Counted from the stretch's first letter, positions 1 to 8,784 are shown. The stretch is 64,000 nt of DNA from Marinobacter salinexigens (GCF_008370345.1 NZ_VTUU01000008.1:62001-126000), one strand, 5' to 3'. The notes: generated from the letters alone by a model not told the origin. Made by a program: numbers and translations.

Positions 1-1
1 G

Positions 2-832
2 CACCCGGACTTCGAATCGAACCATACCCTGTTCCTGAGCTATGCCCACCGTACAGCACAAGGCATGACAACCCGTGTGGCCAAAGCCACCCTCGAGGGA
101 AATCGGCTCGTTGATGTCTCCGTCATTTTCGAAGCACTGCCCCGCTCAGGGACCTCACGGCATTTCGCCGGGCGAATGGCCTTCGACAACAGCGGGTATC
201 TCTACATCGCAGTTGGCGACCGGGGCGACATGGACCGTGCTCAGGACACACAGGATGATGCCGGCGGCGTTCACCGCATTACCGTTACCGGAAGCCCCGC
301 CCCTGGCAACCCCGGAATGGGCCGCTCCGACATAAACGACACACTGCTGACCTGGGGAAACCGCAACATTCAGGGAATGACGGTTCATCCTGACTCCGGC
401 GCCATCTGGACCCACGAACACGGCCCTCGCGGTGGAGATGAAATCAACATTATCCGGCCAGGCACGAACTACGGCTGGCCGGAAATCACCTACGGCATCG
501 GGTATACGGGACTCCCCATCAGCTCCCTGACGGAGAAACCCGGCATGGCTCAGCCGCTGCACTACTGGGACCCGTCCATCGCACCGTCCGGCATGGCGTT
601 CTACACCGGAGATCAGTTCCCTGAGTGGCAAGGTGATCTGTTTGTGGGGGCGCTCAAAATGCGAAAACTTGTACGGCTGGAGATCCGGGATGGCAAGGTT
701 CAGGAAGAGGAAGATATTCTTACGGGGCTGGGAGAACGAATTCGAGACGTCCGCAATGGACCGGACGGCTCTCTGTGGCTGCTGACGGATTCCAGCGACG
801 GCAAAGTGCTCAGGCTGGATCCGGTTCAGTGA
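2..832 (+). CDS. PQQ-dependent sugar dehydrogenase (YliI-like), 5' end missing
   Basis: Soluble six-bladed beta-propeller aldose dehydrogenase of the YliI/GDH family, which oxidises aldoses with pyrroloquinoline quinone in the periplasm. The reading frame is open from base 2 without a start, and its first residues (HPDFESNHTLFLSYAH) already match the interior of the family, so about 90-100 N-terminal residues with the signal peptide lie left of the window. An ATG at 65 is internal. Family-typical stretches are YIAVGDRGD, the cofactor-loop motif HEHGPRGGDEINI and the terminal GSLWLLTDSSDGKVLRL. Its stop overlaps the stop of the convergent GFA gene by 7 bp. The family call is firm; the substrate is unknown. 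Confidence 0.88.
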   Translation, partial: HPDFESNHTLFLSYAHRTAQGMTTRVAKATLEGNRLVDVSVIFEALPRSGTSRHFAGRMAFDNSGYLYIAVGDRGDMDRAQDTQDDAGGVHRITVTGSPAPGNPGMGRSDINDTLLTWGNRNIQGMTVHPDSGAIWTHEHGPRGGDEINIIRPGTNYGWPEITYGIGYTGLPISSLTEKPGMAQPLHYWDPSIAPSGMAFYTGDQFPEWQGDLFVGALKMRKLVRLEIRDGKVQEEEDILTGLGERIRDVRNGPDGSLWLLTDSSDGKVLRLDPVQ

Positions 833-1239
833 GGATCGTTGGTTCTTTCTGTTTTCTCAAACTGAGGCAGATCGTCGGTAATCTCGAACCAATCTGACTT
901 GGACCCGACGAACACATGCTGGGCGGCGCTCTTGCCCAGCGGCTCGTTAATGACTCCAACACGAAGCCGGATGATACCGGGTATGGCGTCTACCCGGCTG
1001 TATAGCTGGCTGCCGCAACGATTGCAGAAAGCCCGATATTTACCGGGCCGTGATTCGAATTCGGTGATACGCTCTTCACCAGACACAACACGGAAGCGTA
1101 TTTTCTGAACCGGCGCACTGGCTGAAAAGGCGCTTCCATGAGCACGACGGCATTGGCTGCAATGGCACAGTGCCACCGGTCCCATAGGGCCATCATATTC
1201 AAATGTGACATCACCACACAGGCACTTGCCGGTAAACAT
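826..1239 (-). CDS. GFA family (CENP-V/GFA domain) zinc-binding protein
   Basis: Small protein of the glutathione-dependent formaldehyde-activating (GFA) fold, about 137 residues, the usual family size. The zinc ligands are visible as CLCG near the N-terminus, CHCSQCR around residue 30 and FCNRCGSQ around residue 70. GFA proteins bind zinc; most, including those outside Paracoccus-type formaldehyde oxidation, have no established reaction. I start at the ATG at 1239 because AAGAGA lies 6 bases upstream and because the longer frames (from 1263 or 1317) add a sequence with no homology to the fold. It converges on the sugar dehydrogenase and shares 7 bp with it. A function in aldehyde detoxification is only a guess. 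Confidence 0.85.
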   Translation of the reverse strand: MFTGKCLCGDVTFEYDGPMGPVALCHCSQCRRAHGSAFSASAPVQKIRFRVVSGEERITEFESRPGKYRAFCNRCGSQLYSRVDAIPGIIRLRVGVINEPLGKSAAQHVFVGSKSDWFEITDDLPQFEKTERTNDPH

Positions 1240-1350
1240 AATTGCGTCTCTTGAGCTGTTCATCGTGGCGCAGATGATACCGGCCAGGCAGTTGAAGAAC
1301 CAGACCAGTGACACCACTTATAAAGTACCCATTTGCAACAGGAGGAGAGT

Positions 1351-2160
1351 ATGCCGTTCAACACACTTCCCGGCATTGGCATGGGAACCTTCCGGCTCAG
1401 GGGAAACACTGCGCGCGAGGCGGTTAAAAGTGCCCTTTCTCTGGGCTACAGACACATAGACACGGCCCAGATGTATGAAAACGAGGCTGAGGTGGGAGAC
1501 GGCATCACCTCGAGCGGCATTCCCCGGCGGGAAATCTTCATTACCACCAAGATCTGGCATGACCAGCTCCACGCCAGCGATCTGATCAACAGCCTGCATG
1601 ACAGCCTGGCACGACTCAAAACCGATCACGTCGATCTTGCTCTGATTCACTGGCCCTCACCGGGTGATGCCGTGGCCATGGAGGAGTATCTGGGTGCCTT
1701 GAGGGATGCCCAGCGCGAAGGGCTTACCGATCATATCGGAATTTCGAACTTTACCTGTGCCCAGATGGACAAGGCGGTGGAGATACTGGGCGCATCCCGG
1801 ATCCTGACCAATCAGGTGGAAGTTCACCCCTTCCTGGCCAACCGGAAAGTGGTTGAGCATGCCCAGACACTGGGTATTACCGTTACCGGTTACATGCCAC
1901 TGGCGGTCGGCAAGGTAATGGAAGATGAGACCCTGATCCGTATCGCACAGGAACGCAACATCTCGCCGGCCCAGGTCGCTATCGCATGGGTGGCGTCCCG
2001 GGGCATCGTTCCGATTCCATCATCAACCAGACCCGCTCATCTGAAGGCCAATCTGGACGCTCTGAAACTGGAACTGACCGACGCCGAAATCGAGTCCATT
2101 AACGCGTTGGACCGTGGCGAGCGAATCGCCAATCCGGGCTTTGCCCCGGACTGGGACTGA
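1351..2160 (+). CDS. dkgB: Aldo/keto reductase, 2,5-diketo-D-gluconate reductase B type
   Basis: Cytosolic NADPH-dependent aldo/keto reductase of 269 residues, close to E. coli DkgB (267) in length and along the whole sequence, including GMGTFRL at the start and APDWD at the end. The catalytic tetrad is Asp37 and Tyr42 (HIDTAQMYENE), Lys67 (TTKIW) and His100 (LIHWPSP). The IPSSTRPAHLKAN segment near residue 225 is the NADP-binding signature. DkgB enzymes reduce methylglyoxal and other small aldehydes as well as diketogluconate. The start at 1351 is set by a strong AGGAGGAG ribosome site ending three bases upstream; an in-frame ATG at 1333 lacks one. The stop is six bases from the convergent GST-like gene. 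Confidence 0.93.
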   Translation: MPFNTLPGIGMGTFRLRGNTAREAVKSALSLGYRHIDTAQMYENEAEVGDGITSSGIPRREIFITTKIWHDQLHASDLINSLHDSLARLKTDHVDLALIHWPSPGDAVAMEEYLGALRDAQREGLTDHIGISNFTCAQMDKAVEILGASRILTNQVEVHPFLANRKVVEHAQTLGITVTGYMPLAVGKVMEDETLIRIAQERNISPAQVAIAWVASRGIVPIPSSTRPAHLKANLDALKLELTDAEIESINALDRGERIANPGFAPDWD

Positions 2161-2166
2161 TGCACC

Positions 2167-2937
2167 TCAGCTGCCGTAGCAGGCGTCAAGGTATTTGAGG
2201 ATGCGAGAGGATTCGAATAGGGATTCCCCGGTATTCGGGTCCTCCAGGTAGGGTACCTGGACTCGTCCATGTTGCTCGTAGAACGCATCCCGTTTCCCAC
2301 CCGGTTGCGGCCTGTAGGCTCCCGGCTTGATGCGCTGACGGGCCGGGCCAATTTCGGTCCAGTGCTCTTTGCCAATATTGTGCAGAGTATAGGGAATTTC
2401 CAACTCGCAGAGTTTTTCCCGAACCAGGCGGGAAAACGGACTACCCTCAAAACTCCAGAGATGGAGCCCCTGCTCCGGACGTTTACCCGGCGAGGCATGC
2501 AAGCCCCGAAGTTCACTCACCCCCGAGCCCATGGAGCTCAATACCGGCTGCCAGGGCTTATGCCGGTATAGTTTCGGAACCGGACGTTTGCCGTACTCAC
2601 GGAACAGATACTCGACAATATCGGCAGACTCGTAGAGTACCTTGCCGGTGTTCTCATCCACCAGCAGGGGGAAAAGCTGTTTCCCACCAACGGCCTCCGC
2701 CTCAGGGCGATATTGCTTTCCATCCTTCGGGCAGGGACGGATCTCGGCGTCCAGATGCAGCGCTGTCAGTGCTTCGCGTACTCGCCGGCAATACGGGCAG
2801 GCTTCAATATCGTAGAGAATCAGCGGCTTCTCCGGCTGTTCTGCAGCATTCACCACCAGGCATCCGCGCCAGGCGGTGAATGACGAGGTCGCAACTGACT
2901 CCAGAACGTTCACGTTGTGCCTTATAGCATTGAACAT
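2167..2937 (-). CDS. Tandem glutaredoxin/GST N-terminal domain protein
   Basis: A 256-residue protein made of two thioredoxin-fold (GST_N/glutaredoxin) modules. The first, about residues 37-115, has the redox motif Cys47-Pro-Tyr-Cys50, a cis-Pro region (QLFPLLVDENTG) and the ESADIVEYLF glutathione-contact segment. The second, about 165-256, has SPFSRLVREKL in place of the CPYC motif, then VPYLEDPNTG and the ESSRILKYL segment, so it keeps a glutathione-site shape without the cysteines. I prefer the ATG at 2937 because AAGGAAAG sits just upstream of it; an ATG at 2970 has no such site. The gene is divergent from dacB. It is probably a glutathione-linked redox protein, substrate unknown. Confidence 0.8.
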   Translation of the reverse strand: MFNAIRHNVNVLESVATSSFTAWRGCLVVNAAEQPEKPLILYDIEACPYCRRVREALTALHLDAEIRPCPKDGKQYRPEAEAVGGKQLFPLLVDENTGKVLYESADIVEYLFREYGKRPVPKLYRHKPWQPVLSSMGSGVSELRGLHASPGKRPEQGLHLWSFEGSPFSRLVREKLCELEIPYTLHNIGKEHWTEIGPARQRIKPGAYRPQPGGKRDAFYEQHGRVQVPYLEDPNTGESLFESSRILKYLDACYGS

Positions 2938-3055
2938 GTGCTTTCCTTGTTTCCGGTTCTTTGATTGCATTATCCCTTTTCCGGGCTGTCTTTAATTGGC
3001 CGGGGCGTCACAAATTAAATGTTGTCCAGCTAACCCCATGATTCCTAAGGGCACT

Positions 3056-3118
3056 TACATGACGTCACAAAAATTCAATATAAACAATGCCTCTACTGCC
3101 ATTTTTTAACGTCATGTA
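3056..3118. promoter_or_regulatory. Long-spaced inverted repeat between divergent GST-like gene and dacB
   Basis: A perfect 10-bp inverted repeat: TACATGACGT at 3056-3065 and ACGTCATGTA at 3109-3118, with an A+T-rich spacer of 43 bases. The left arm holds the palindrome TGACGTCA, and a further CGTCACAAA copy lies at 3006-3014, repeating the one at 3063-3071. The arms sit in the shared control region of two divergent genes, which fits a dimeric regulator acting on one or both. No regulator can be named from the sequence, and no convincing -10/-35 pair was found. Confidence 0.4.
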
Positions 3119-3223
3119 GAGCTTTTCTGCATAGTACAACGACCAAAGATAGGCTAAGGTGAAGGGATAAAGAGTTAACGAATGGCCCTGGCAGGGTATG
3201 TGTTGAGGGTGAGGGTTACGGGA

Positions 3224-4777
3224 ATGGGACGCGTTAAGCAAATACGCAGGACGGGCAACTCTGTATCCCGTTCTATACTCGCAGGCTGTGCCGCCACACT
3301 CCTGGCCGCAAGCCCTGCCCTTTCAGCGCAGGAAAAAGACACCGGTTTCCGTAATGCCCGTGTCTGGAACAGCGAGATGAGAGATTACGCTGAACAGGCC
3401 CTGCACAACGACCAGGCCCTGAGCGTCGCAGCTGTCCCTCTGAACGGCCCGGGCATTGAACAGTACATCAACGCCGACGAACTGATGAGCCCCGGCTCCA
3501 TCATGAAGCTGGTCACCACCTACGCCGCCCTGGAAATCCTCGGTCCCACCCACCGCTGGGACACTGACTTCCTCACGGATGGCGAGATGGTGGGCGATAC
3601 ACTGCAGGGAAATCTCTATGTCCGCTTCGGTGGCGATCCCAAGCTGACCGTTGAACGTCTCTGGAGCACGCTCCGCGAACTTCACGATATGGGCATCACC
3701 AGAATTGAAGGTAATCTGGTTCTGGATGGTAGCTATTTCCGCGTGGATGGCGGCTTCCCTTCTTTCGAAGACAATGGCGACAACCCTCACAGGCCTTTTC
3801 TGGTTGAGCCATCGGCCTATCTCAGCAACCTGAACCTGCTGCATTTTCAGGTCCGATCAGACGAACGAGGCACTCAGGCCTGGACAACGCCTAGCCTGCC
3901 CGAAGTGGCGATTGATAACCGGGTGACCGCCATCGCCGAAGGCCCCTGCCCCAGCCGCAGGCGGTTTGAATGGGAACCGATCTTCCATAATGATCACCGG
4001 GTCACCGTTCGGGTAACGGGCGAACTGCCACAGGGTTGTCGAACAACCAGTTACCTGTCTCTACTACCTCACGAACAGTACAGCGCGTCGCTGATCCGTT
4101 CGGTGCTGGCAGAAACCGGAGTGACGGTAACGGGCGGCAACACAACCGGCGAAACCCCGGAAGACGCCCGACTGGTGATGAAAACTACGTCTCCGGATCT
4201 GGTCACCATGGTTCGAGACATTAACAAGTGGAGCAGCAACGTCATGGCTCGGCAGATGCTGCTGACCATCGGTGCGGAAAACCGTCAGGATAACGAAGAC
4301 GACGACCGGGTTGCAGGAATCCGGGTTATTTACGACTGGCTTGAAGCGAAAGGTATCAATACGGCGGGTATGGTTATCGACAATGGCGCCGGCCTTTCCC
4401 GCCATGGCCGCATTACTGCCCGACAGGGGGTTGAGCTGCTGCAGCATGCCTGGAACAGCCCGTTCGCAGCCGACCTGATGGCATCCATGCCCATCACTGC
4501 CATGGATGGAACCATGGCCCGCCGGCTTCGGAACACCGGAATGGACGGCAGTGGCCGTATCAAGACAGGCTATCTGGAGAATGTGCGTTCAATCGCCGGG
4601 TTCACCCGCGATGAACAAAATACGACCTGGGCCGTTGTCGGTATGGTCAACAATGATCCGGCCTGGAATGGTCAGGCGGTACTGGACCGAGTCCTCTACT
4701 CTCTTCATTTCCGTCCGCCAACCGGAACGGCCATTTCCCAGGCAGACGCAGGCTCAACTGACACAACAGTTCATTAA
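3224..4777 (+). CDS. dacB: D-alanyl-D-alanine carboxypeptidase/endopeptidase, PBP4
   Basis: Periplasmic class C penicillin-binding protein that trims and cleaves peptide cross-links in peptidoglycan. It starts with a basic stretch and a hydrophobic signal segment ending ASPALSAQ. The three active-site motifs are present in order: S-I-M-K (SPGSIMKL, nucleophile Ser near residue 92), S-S-N (KWSSNVMARQ) and K-T-G (GRIKTGYLENV). The long insertion between the first two motifs is the usual PBP4 extra domain. Length is about 517 residues against 477 in E. coli. The start is uncertain: 3224 (MGRVKQIRR) gives a normal signal peptide, while an upstream ATG at 3182 adds 14 residues; neither has a clear ribosome site. 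Confidence 0.92.
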   Translation: MGRVKQIRRTGNSVSRSILAGCAATLLAASPALSAQEKDTGFRNARVWNSEMRDYAEQALHNDQALSVAAVPLNGPGIEQYINADELMSPGSIMKLVTTYAALEILGPTHRWDTDFLTDGEMVGDTLQGNLYVRFGGDPKLTVERLWSTLRELHDMGITRIEGNLVLDGSYFRVDGGFPSFEDNGDNPHRPFLVEPSAYLSNLNLLHFQVRSDERGTQAWTTPSLPEVAIDNRVTAIAEGPCPSRRRFEWEPIFHNDHRVTVRVTGELPQGCRTTSYLSLLPHEQYSASLIRSVLAETGVTVTGGNTTGETPEDARLVMKTTSPDLVTMVRDINKWSSNVMARQMLLTIGAENRQDNEDDDRVAGIRVIYDWLEAKGINTAGMVIDNGAGLSRHGRITARQGVELLQHAWNSPFAADLMASMPITAMDGTMARRLRNTGMDGSGRIKTGYLENVRSIAGFTRDEQNTTWAVVGMVNNDPAWNGQAVLDRVLYSLHFRPPTGTAISQADAGSTDTTVH

Positions 4778-4806
4778 CAGCGCCTCCGCGCTTGCCAGAA
4801 CCTAAT

Positions 4807-4827
4807 CCCCGGATTATTTCTCCGGGG
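4807..4827. terminator. Short hairpin after dacB, overlapping the end of the DUF2798 gene
   Basis: CCCCGGA, a 7-base A/T-rich loop, then TCCGGGG, lying 30 bases after the dacB stop. The loop contains the stop codon of the convergent DUF2798 gene. No T-run follows on the plus strand, so this is a weak candidate for transcript-end formation between two convergent genes. Confidence 0.3.
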
Positions 4828-5062
4828 TCAGTCGGCGGAGTGTCGCTTCGGTCATCCGGCCAGCCAGTGGCGCAATAAATGTCACCAATGGAAATGCCAC
4901 CGCCCAGGCGACCACCCAGGACGCCATCCAGCGCATAAAGAACCCGCTTCCCAGGCCCGTGTTAATCCAGGTAATGACTGCCGACATGAGGAGCGACATC
5001 ATTCCCGACATATAAAAGCCAAAAACAAGTTGGCGTAAACGGCTTAGTCGGAAGTTACTCAT
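4814..5062 (-). CDS. DUF2798 family small membrane protein
   Basis: An 82-residue protein with two predicted transmembrane helices: about residues 15-35 (LVFGFYMSGMMSLLMSAV) and about 47-67 (WMASWVVAWAVAFPLVTFI), followed by a short charged tail ending LRRLTPEK. This is the layout of DUF2798 proteins, whose function is not known. The start at 5062 is supported by AGGAGC seven bases upstream; the longer frame to 5137 adds an unrelated N-terminus. It stands alone between dacB and the SDR gene. Confidence 0.72.
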   Translation of the reverse strand: MSNFRLSRLRQLVFGFYMSGMMSLLMSAVITWINTGLGSGFFMRWMASWVVAWAVAFPLVTFIAPLAGRMTEATLRRLTPEK

Positions 5063-5201
5063 GATTGCTCCTGTAGCGGCAAAAGCAGCGTGAATGGTCG
5101 GGCACGATGCATACCCGGTGGCGACAGAAGTTCGCATAATAATGAGCTTGCGAAACTTTTGCGACCATCCGTTTAGCTAACCGCACCCGCCCTATCACTG
5201 A

Positions 5202-5972
5202 TCAGACCGTCAGGTAGCCACCATCGGAGTTAATGCAGGCGCCGGTTGTATAACTGGATGCACCGGAAACCAGGTACAGCACCGTGCCGGCCATTTCAGA
5301 CGGATCAGCCACACGTTTCATGGGGATATGAGCCATTGCCTGTTTCTTGATGGCGTCGTTGGTTGTGAGGGCGCTGGCAAACTTGGTGTCGGTCAGGCCC
5401 GGCAGCAATGCATTTACCCGCACATTCTGCTGCCCAAGCTCCATAGCGAAGGACTTGGTCATGGAAATGACCGCAGCTTTAGTGACGGAATAAATCCCCT
5501 GGAAATGGCCGGGGTTAACACCGTTGACAGACGCAACGTTAACGATGGAACCTCCACCGTTCTTCTTCATCATTTGGGCACCACGGGCACACATGAAGAA
5601 GTATCCGCGGATATTCACATCTACCGTCTTCTGGAAGGCACCCACATCGGTATCTTCTACCGGCCCGAAATACGGGTTGGCGGCTGCGTTATTCACAAGG
5701 ATATCGATCTTTCCGTGAGTCGTCCCAATGTGCTCCCAGATGCTCTCGATCTGTTCCATTTCGCCAATGTGGCAAGCATAGGCCTCGGCGCTGCCTCCGG
5801 CATCCCGGATGCTGCTGGCAACGGTTTCACAATCATCGATTTTGCGGCTGCTAACAATCACGTGCGCACCGTAATCCGCCAGAGTACGGGCGATACTTTC
5901 ACCGATTCCACGACTCGCACCCGTGATCAGGGCTACCTTACCACTCAGGTCAAACAGGTCTTTGCTGCTCAT
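5202..5972 (-). CDS. SDR family NAD(P)-dependent oxidoreductase
   Basis: Classical short-chain dehydrogenase/reductase of 256 residues. The cofactor motif TGASRGIG is at residues 17-24, NNAA follows beta-strand 4, the catalytic Ser is in the VNVASVNG segment and Tyr/Lys are in YSVTK. SSRK after the second strand suggests NADP(H), since basic residues there bind the 2'-phosphate. It is the last gene of the leftward cluster that starts with the acyl-CoA dehydrogenase, with a 16-base gap to the phosphatase gene and a GAGG ribosome site. In such clusters an SDR oxidises or reduces a hydroxyacyl intermediate; the exact substrate is inferred only from context. Confidence 0.9.
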   Translation of the reverse strand: MSSKDLFDLSGKVALITGASRGIGESIARTLADYGAHVIVSSRKIDDCETVASSIRDAGGSAEAYACHIGEMEQIESIWEHIGTTHGKIDILVNNAAANPYFGPVEDTDVGAFQKTVDVNIRGYFFMCARGAQMMKKNGGGSIVNVASVNGVNPGHFQGIYSVTKAAVISMTKSFAMELGQQNVRVNALLPGLTDTKFASALTTNDAIKKQAMAHIPMKRVADPSEMAGTVLYLVSGASSYTTGACINSDGGYLTV

Positions 5973-5988
5973 TGAACTACCTCAATTG

Positions 5989-6678
5989 TTATCGGAATGT
6001 CACCAGGGCGGGGTCTTCCGCTTCCAGGTGGCTGTAATTATTGAAGACAGACAAGCTGCGACGGGGGCCGGAGTATAGAATGCGTGAGACACTGGTATTT
6101 GCGATCACGTTATTCATCGCCAGAGCTTTCTCATCCGACAGTTCCAGCAGGTGCTGGGCAATGACCGCAATGGGACCTCCAGAGGTCGACACCAGTATGT
6201 CACCGCCATCGGCATAACCCACCAGCTCGTCGAGAGATGAAATGACCCGTTGCTTGAATCCTTCCCAGGTTTCCGTGTATTCGCCGTCATGGTTACCGCT
6301 GATCCAGCGTGCCATAGCCTGCTCGAAGACCTGCTGAAACAGGCGGGCAGGCTTGGGAAACGCCGCCATATCCCGAGCCATGACCTGTCGATCGGCCCAC
6401 TCGGGCCTTTGCCGCTCCACCACCTGCATGTGGTCAAACTCGTTCAGGCCTTTCACCGCCTGCATGTCAGGCAGGGCCTGACCGTAGCCTGCGGTGATCG
6501 CTTCAATGGTCTCCCGGTGACGTTCCATGTTGCCGCCAAAGACCGCATTCGGCACCACCTTGCCGGCCAACCATCGCCCTAGCACCTGCCCTTGCTCCCA
6601 ACCTCGAGGCGAGAGCTGATCGTAGTTATCCTTGCCGAAACTGGCCTGGCCATGGCGAATCAGGTAGATGGTAGCCAT
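5989..6678 (-). CDS. Histidine phosphatase family protein
   Basis: Phosphoglycerate-mutase-like phosphatase of 229 residues. The RHG signature is at the N-terminus (LIRHGQASF, phospho-accepting His9), and later parts of the fold are NMERHRETIEA and the second catalytic His region VSTSGGPIAVIAQ, which here reads S-T-S-G-G where many members have a His-Gly pair. Its ATG overlaps the stop of the upstream kinase gene by one base (TAATG), so the two are translationally coupled. Coupling to an APH-type kinase and ACAD suggests removal or recycling of a phosphate in the same pathway, but this is inference; the substrate is unknown. Confidence 0.85.
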   Translation of the reverse strand: MATIYLIRHGQASFGKDNYDQLSPRGWEQGQVLGRWLAGKVVPNAVFGGNMERHRETIEAITAGYGQALPDMQAVKGLNEFDHMQVVERQRPEWADRQVMARDMAAFPKPARLFQQVFEQAMARWISGNHDGEYTETWEGFKQRVISSLDELVGYADGGDILVSTSGGPIAVIAQHLLELSDEKALAMNNVIANTSVSRILYSGPRRSLSVFNNYSHLEAEDPALVTFR

Positions 6679-7742
6679 TACAGGTCACTCTCCCCCATCA
6701 GCCGCAGACAACGCTTCTCCAGATAATTGGCAGCATGCCCAAAACCCGCAAACCGCTTATCTTTGGTCTGGCCGTGGTAATAGCGGTAGTAGATCTGCTG
6801 AATGATTACTGCGAGGCGGAACAACCCGTAGATCTCATAAAAATCGAAATTATTTGCCTGGAAACCGGACTTCTCCATGTAGTAATCGACCACTTCTCTT
6901 CGGGTCAGCATGCCTGGCCGGTGGGTCGGCTGGCGACGCAAAATCTGGAACGGGCCTTCATCGTCAGCCTGAATCCAGTAGGCCAGGCTGTTGCCCAAAT
7001 CCATCAGCGGGTCACCGATGGTGGCCATTTCCCAGTCCAGAACACCGATAACTTCAAACGGGTTGTCCGGGTTGAGAACCACGTTGTCGAACCGGTAGTC
7101 GTTGTGGATGACAACCTGAGCAGTATCTGCCGGCATCTTGTCATTGAGCCAGCTCATCACTGTCTCAAAATCACCGACATCATCGGTGCGGGACTTGCGG
7201 AAGCGATCACTCCAGCCGCCAATCTGGCGCTGCACATAGCCCAATCCCTTCCCGAGCTTGTCCAGACCTGCGTCTTTGGCGTCCACCTTGTGCAGATCTA
7301 CCAGCTTATCAATCACATTCAGGCAAAGCTTGCGGGTATCCGCTTCGTTCAACTCGAAATCTTTGGGGAAGTCCTGTCGGAGGATGATGCCTTTCAGGCG
7401 CTCCATCACGTAAAAATCGCAGCCCAGTACTTCATGGTCATCGCAGATGGCCACGATGTTCGGTACGTAGGGGTAAACCGGCTTTAAAGCCTGCATTACC
7501 CGGGCCTCACGCAACATGTCGTGGGCGGACCTGGCAATTTTTCCAAACGGTGGCCGGCGCAGTACGTAGGATTTGTCGCCGTAATCCACCTGATAAGTCA
7601 GGTTGGAAGCGCCGCCCGGGTACTGTTTGATGGTGGGGACACCGTTCAGACCGGGGATGGCCTGCTTCATAAACTGGTCGACAACGGCGACATCCAGTTC
7701 TTCACCTTCGCGGATATCCACTGCCTGGTCGATCTGTGTCAT
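6678..7742 (-). CDS. APH-type phosphotransferase (ACAD10/11 kinase-domain-like)
   Basis: Aminoglycoside-phosphotransferase-fold kinase of 354 residues. Brenner's motif is HNDYRFDN with His213, catalytic Asp215 and Asn220; the metal-binding DWE motif starts at Asp236 (GVLDWEMATIGDP). PGGASNLTY near residue 42 is the nucleotide-loop region. This subfamily is known as the kinase half of mammalian ACAD10/ACAD11 and as LvaA of the Pseudomonas levulinate pathway, where it phosphorylates the 4-hydroxyl of 4-hydroxyacyl-CoA. The ACAD needed to eliminate that phosphate is two genes upstream, so the same chemistry is likely. AGGAAT precedes the ATG. Confidence 0.88.
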   Translation of the reverse strand: MTQIDQAVDIREGEELDVAVVDQFMKQAIPGLNGVPTIKQYPGGASNLTYQVDYGDKSYVLRRPPFGKIARSAHDMLREARVMQALKPVYPYVPNIVAICDDHEVLGCDFYVMERLKGIILRQDFPKDFELNEADTRKLCLNVIDKLVDLHKVDAKDAGLDKLGKGLGYVQRQIGGWSDRFRKSRTDDVGDFETVMSWLNDKMPADTAQVVIHNDYRFDNVVLNPDNPFEVIGVLDWEMATIGDPLMDLGNSLAYWIQADDEGPFQILRRQPTHRPGMLTRREVVDYYMEKSGFQANNFDFYEIYGLFRLAVIIQQIYYRYYHGQTKDKRFAGFGHAANYLEKRCLRLMGESDL

Positions 7743-7784
7743 TCCTGTTCTCCTGTCATCCTGAGCTGCGGGGTACCCGGTTAA

Positions 7785-8606
7785 TCAGGCCCTGGCCTTG
7801 CCACCCATCTTGCCCATCCAGCGTTTGCTTTCCTGATGCATCAACCAGTCAAATGCCCATGGAGCGTGACGCTTCAGAATCCACATCCGGCGCTCTTTGG
7901 CGTGAGGCAACACCCAGAAGTTCTTGTCCTTCACGCTTCGGAAGATGTCCTCCGCGACGTCGTCTGCCGTTATATTCGAGCGCTTCATCAGCTTGTTCAC
8001 GTTTTGCTGCACACCCGGAATGTCGGAACGCATGGAGCTGGTGAGGTTAGTCTGGAAAAACGCCGGGCAGACGCAGCTGACATGGATGCCACCATCCCGG
8101 AGTTCCTGGCTCAGGGTCTCGGACAGCGCGATAACACCAGCCTTGGAAACGTTGTAGCTACCCATCAGCGGCGCCAGCATCAGGCCCGCCATGGACGCAA
8201 TATTCACGAAGGCACCGGAACCCTGCTGTTTGAAAAGCGGAGTAAAGGCCTTGCAGCCCCTGACAACACCCATAACGTTGATATCAAGAATCCACTCCCA
8301 GTCGGAAATGGTGGTGTCTTCAATGGAGCCCGCGGAGGCTACACCAGCGTTGTTAACCACAATGTCCACTCCACCCCACTTCTGGACCAGTTCATCGCGA
8401 ACCTTCTCGAAGTCGCTCAGGCGACGCACATCGCACTCCACGAAGTAGCCTTCACCGCCAGCGTTGCTGATCTCAGCTTCAACCTCAACACCCTGTTCAG
8501 GGCTGATATCCCCGATACAAACCTTCGCGCCCTCTTTGGCATAACGTAACGCGATTGCTCGCCCAAGGCCCGATGCGCCCCCTGTAATGAATACTCGCTG
8601 TGTCAT
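7785..8606 (-). CDS. SDR family oxidoreductase
   Basis: Short-chain dehydrogenase/reductase of 273 residues with TGGASGLG at residues 8-15, acidic Asp after strand 2 (CIGDISPEQG, suggesting NAD preference), NNAGVAS, and the catalytic YNVSK. The C-terminal extension (LKRHAPWAFDWLMHQESKRWMGK) is longer and more basic than in the other SDR of this cluster. I start at the ATG at 8606; the frame stays open to 8744, but that extension is encoded by the upstream repeat element and is not homologous to SDRs. A GGAG lies 12 bases upstream. It is separated from the ACAD gene by the double-hairpin repeat and from the kinase gene by 42 bases. Confidence 0.9.
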   Translation of the reverse strand: MTQRVFITGGASGLGRAIALRYAKEGAKVCIGDISPEQGVEVEAEISNAGGEGYFVECDVRRLSDFEKVRDELVQKWGGVDIVVNNAGVASAGSIEDTTISDWEWILDINVMGVVRGCKAFTPLFKQQGSGAFVNIASMAGLMLAPLMGSYNVSKAGVIALSETLSQELRDGGIHVSCVCPAFFQTNLTSSMRSDIPGVQQNVNKLMKRSNITADDVAEDIFRSVKDKNFWVLPHAKERRMWILKRHAPWAFDWLMHQESKRWMGKMGGKARA

Positions 8607-8677
8607 TCTCGTTGTTCTCCGTTTGTTTTGGAGTTGTTCTTTTAATCCAGTCTTTTCCGATGAATTCGTGCCAGAGC

Positions 8678-8784
8678 TTCTGGTGGGAGTGCTTTTCAAA
8701 ACCCGCTCCTTCGGCACGTCCATGTGACGCTTGAGCTCCGCCATCCATGGCTACGCACAGTTTTGAAAAGCACTCCCACCAGAA
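8678..8784. repeat. Hairpin unit 1 of a double inverted-repeat element
   Basis: A 25-bp perfect inverted repeat (arms 8678-8702 and 8760-8784) around a 57-base loop (8703-8759). The arm begins TTCTGGTGGGAGTGC and ends TCAAAAC next to the loop. The loop is the reverse complement of the loop of unit 2 with only 2 mismatches in 57 positions. The unit fills the non-coding stretch between the ACAD and SDR genes; the 8607-8677 part shows nothing else recognisable. No other copy was noticed in this window. Confidence 0.9.

Noticed and set aside
2..832. Sugar dehydrogenase as a pseudogene starting at the ATG at 65
   Set aside because: The frame is open and family-like upstream of 65 to the window edge, so the gene is simply cut by the window.
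6735..7487. Plus-strand frame of 250 codons opposite the APH-type kinase
   Set aside because: Shadow of the kinase gene, with no homology or ribosome site.
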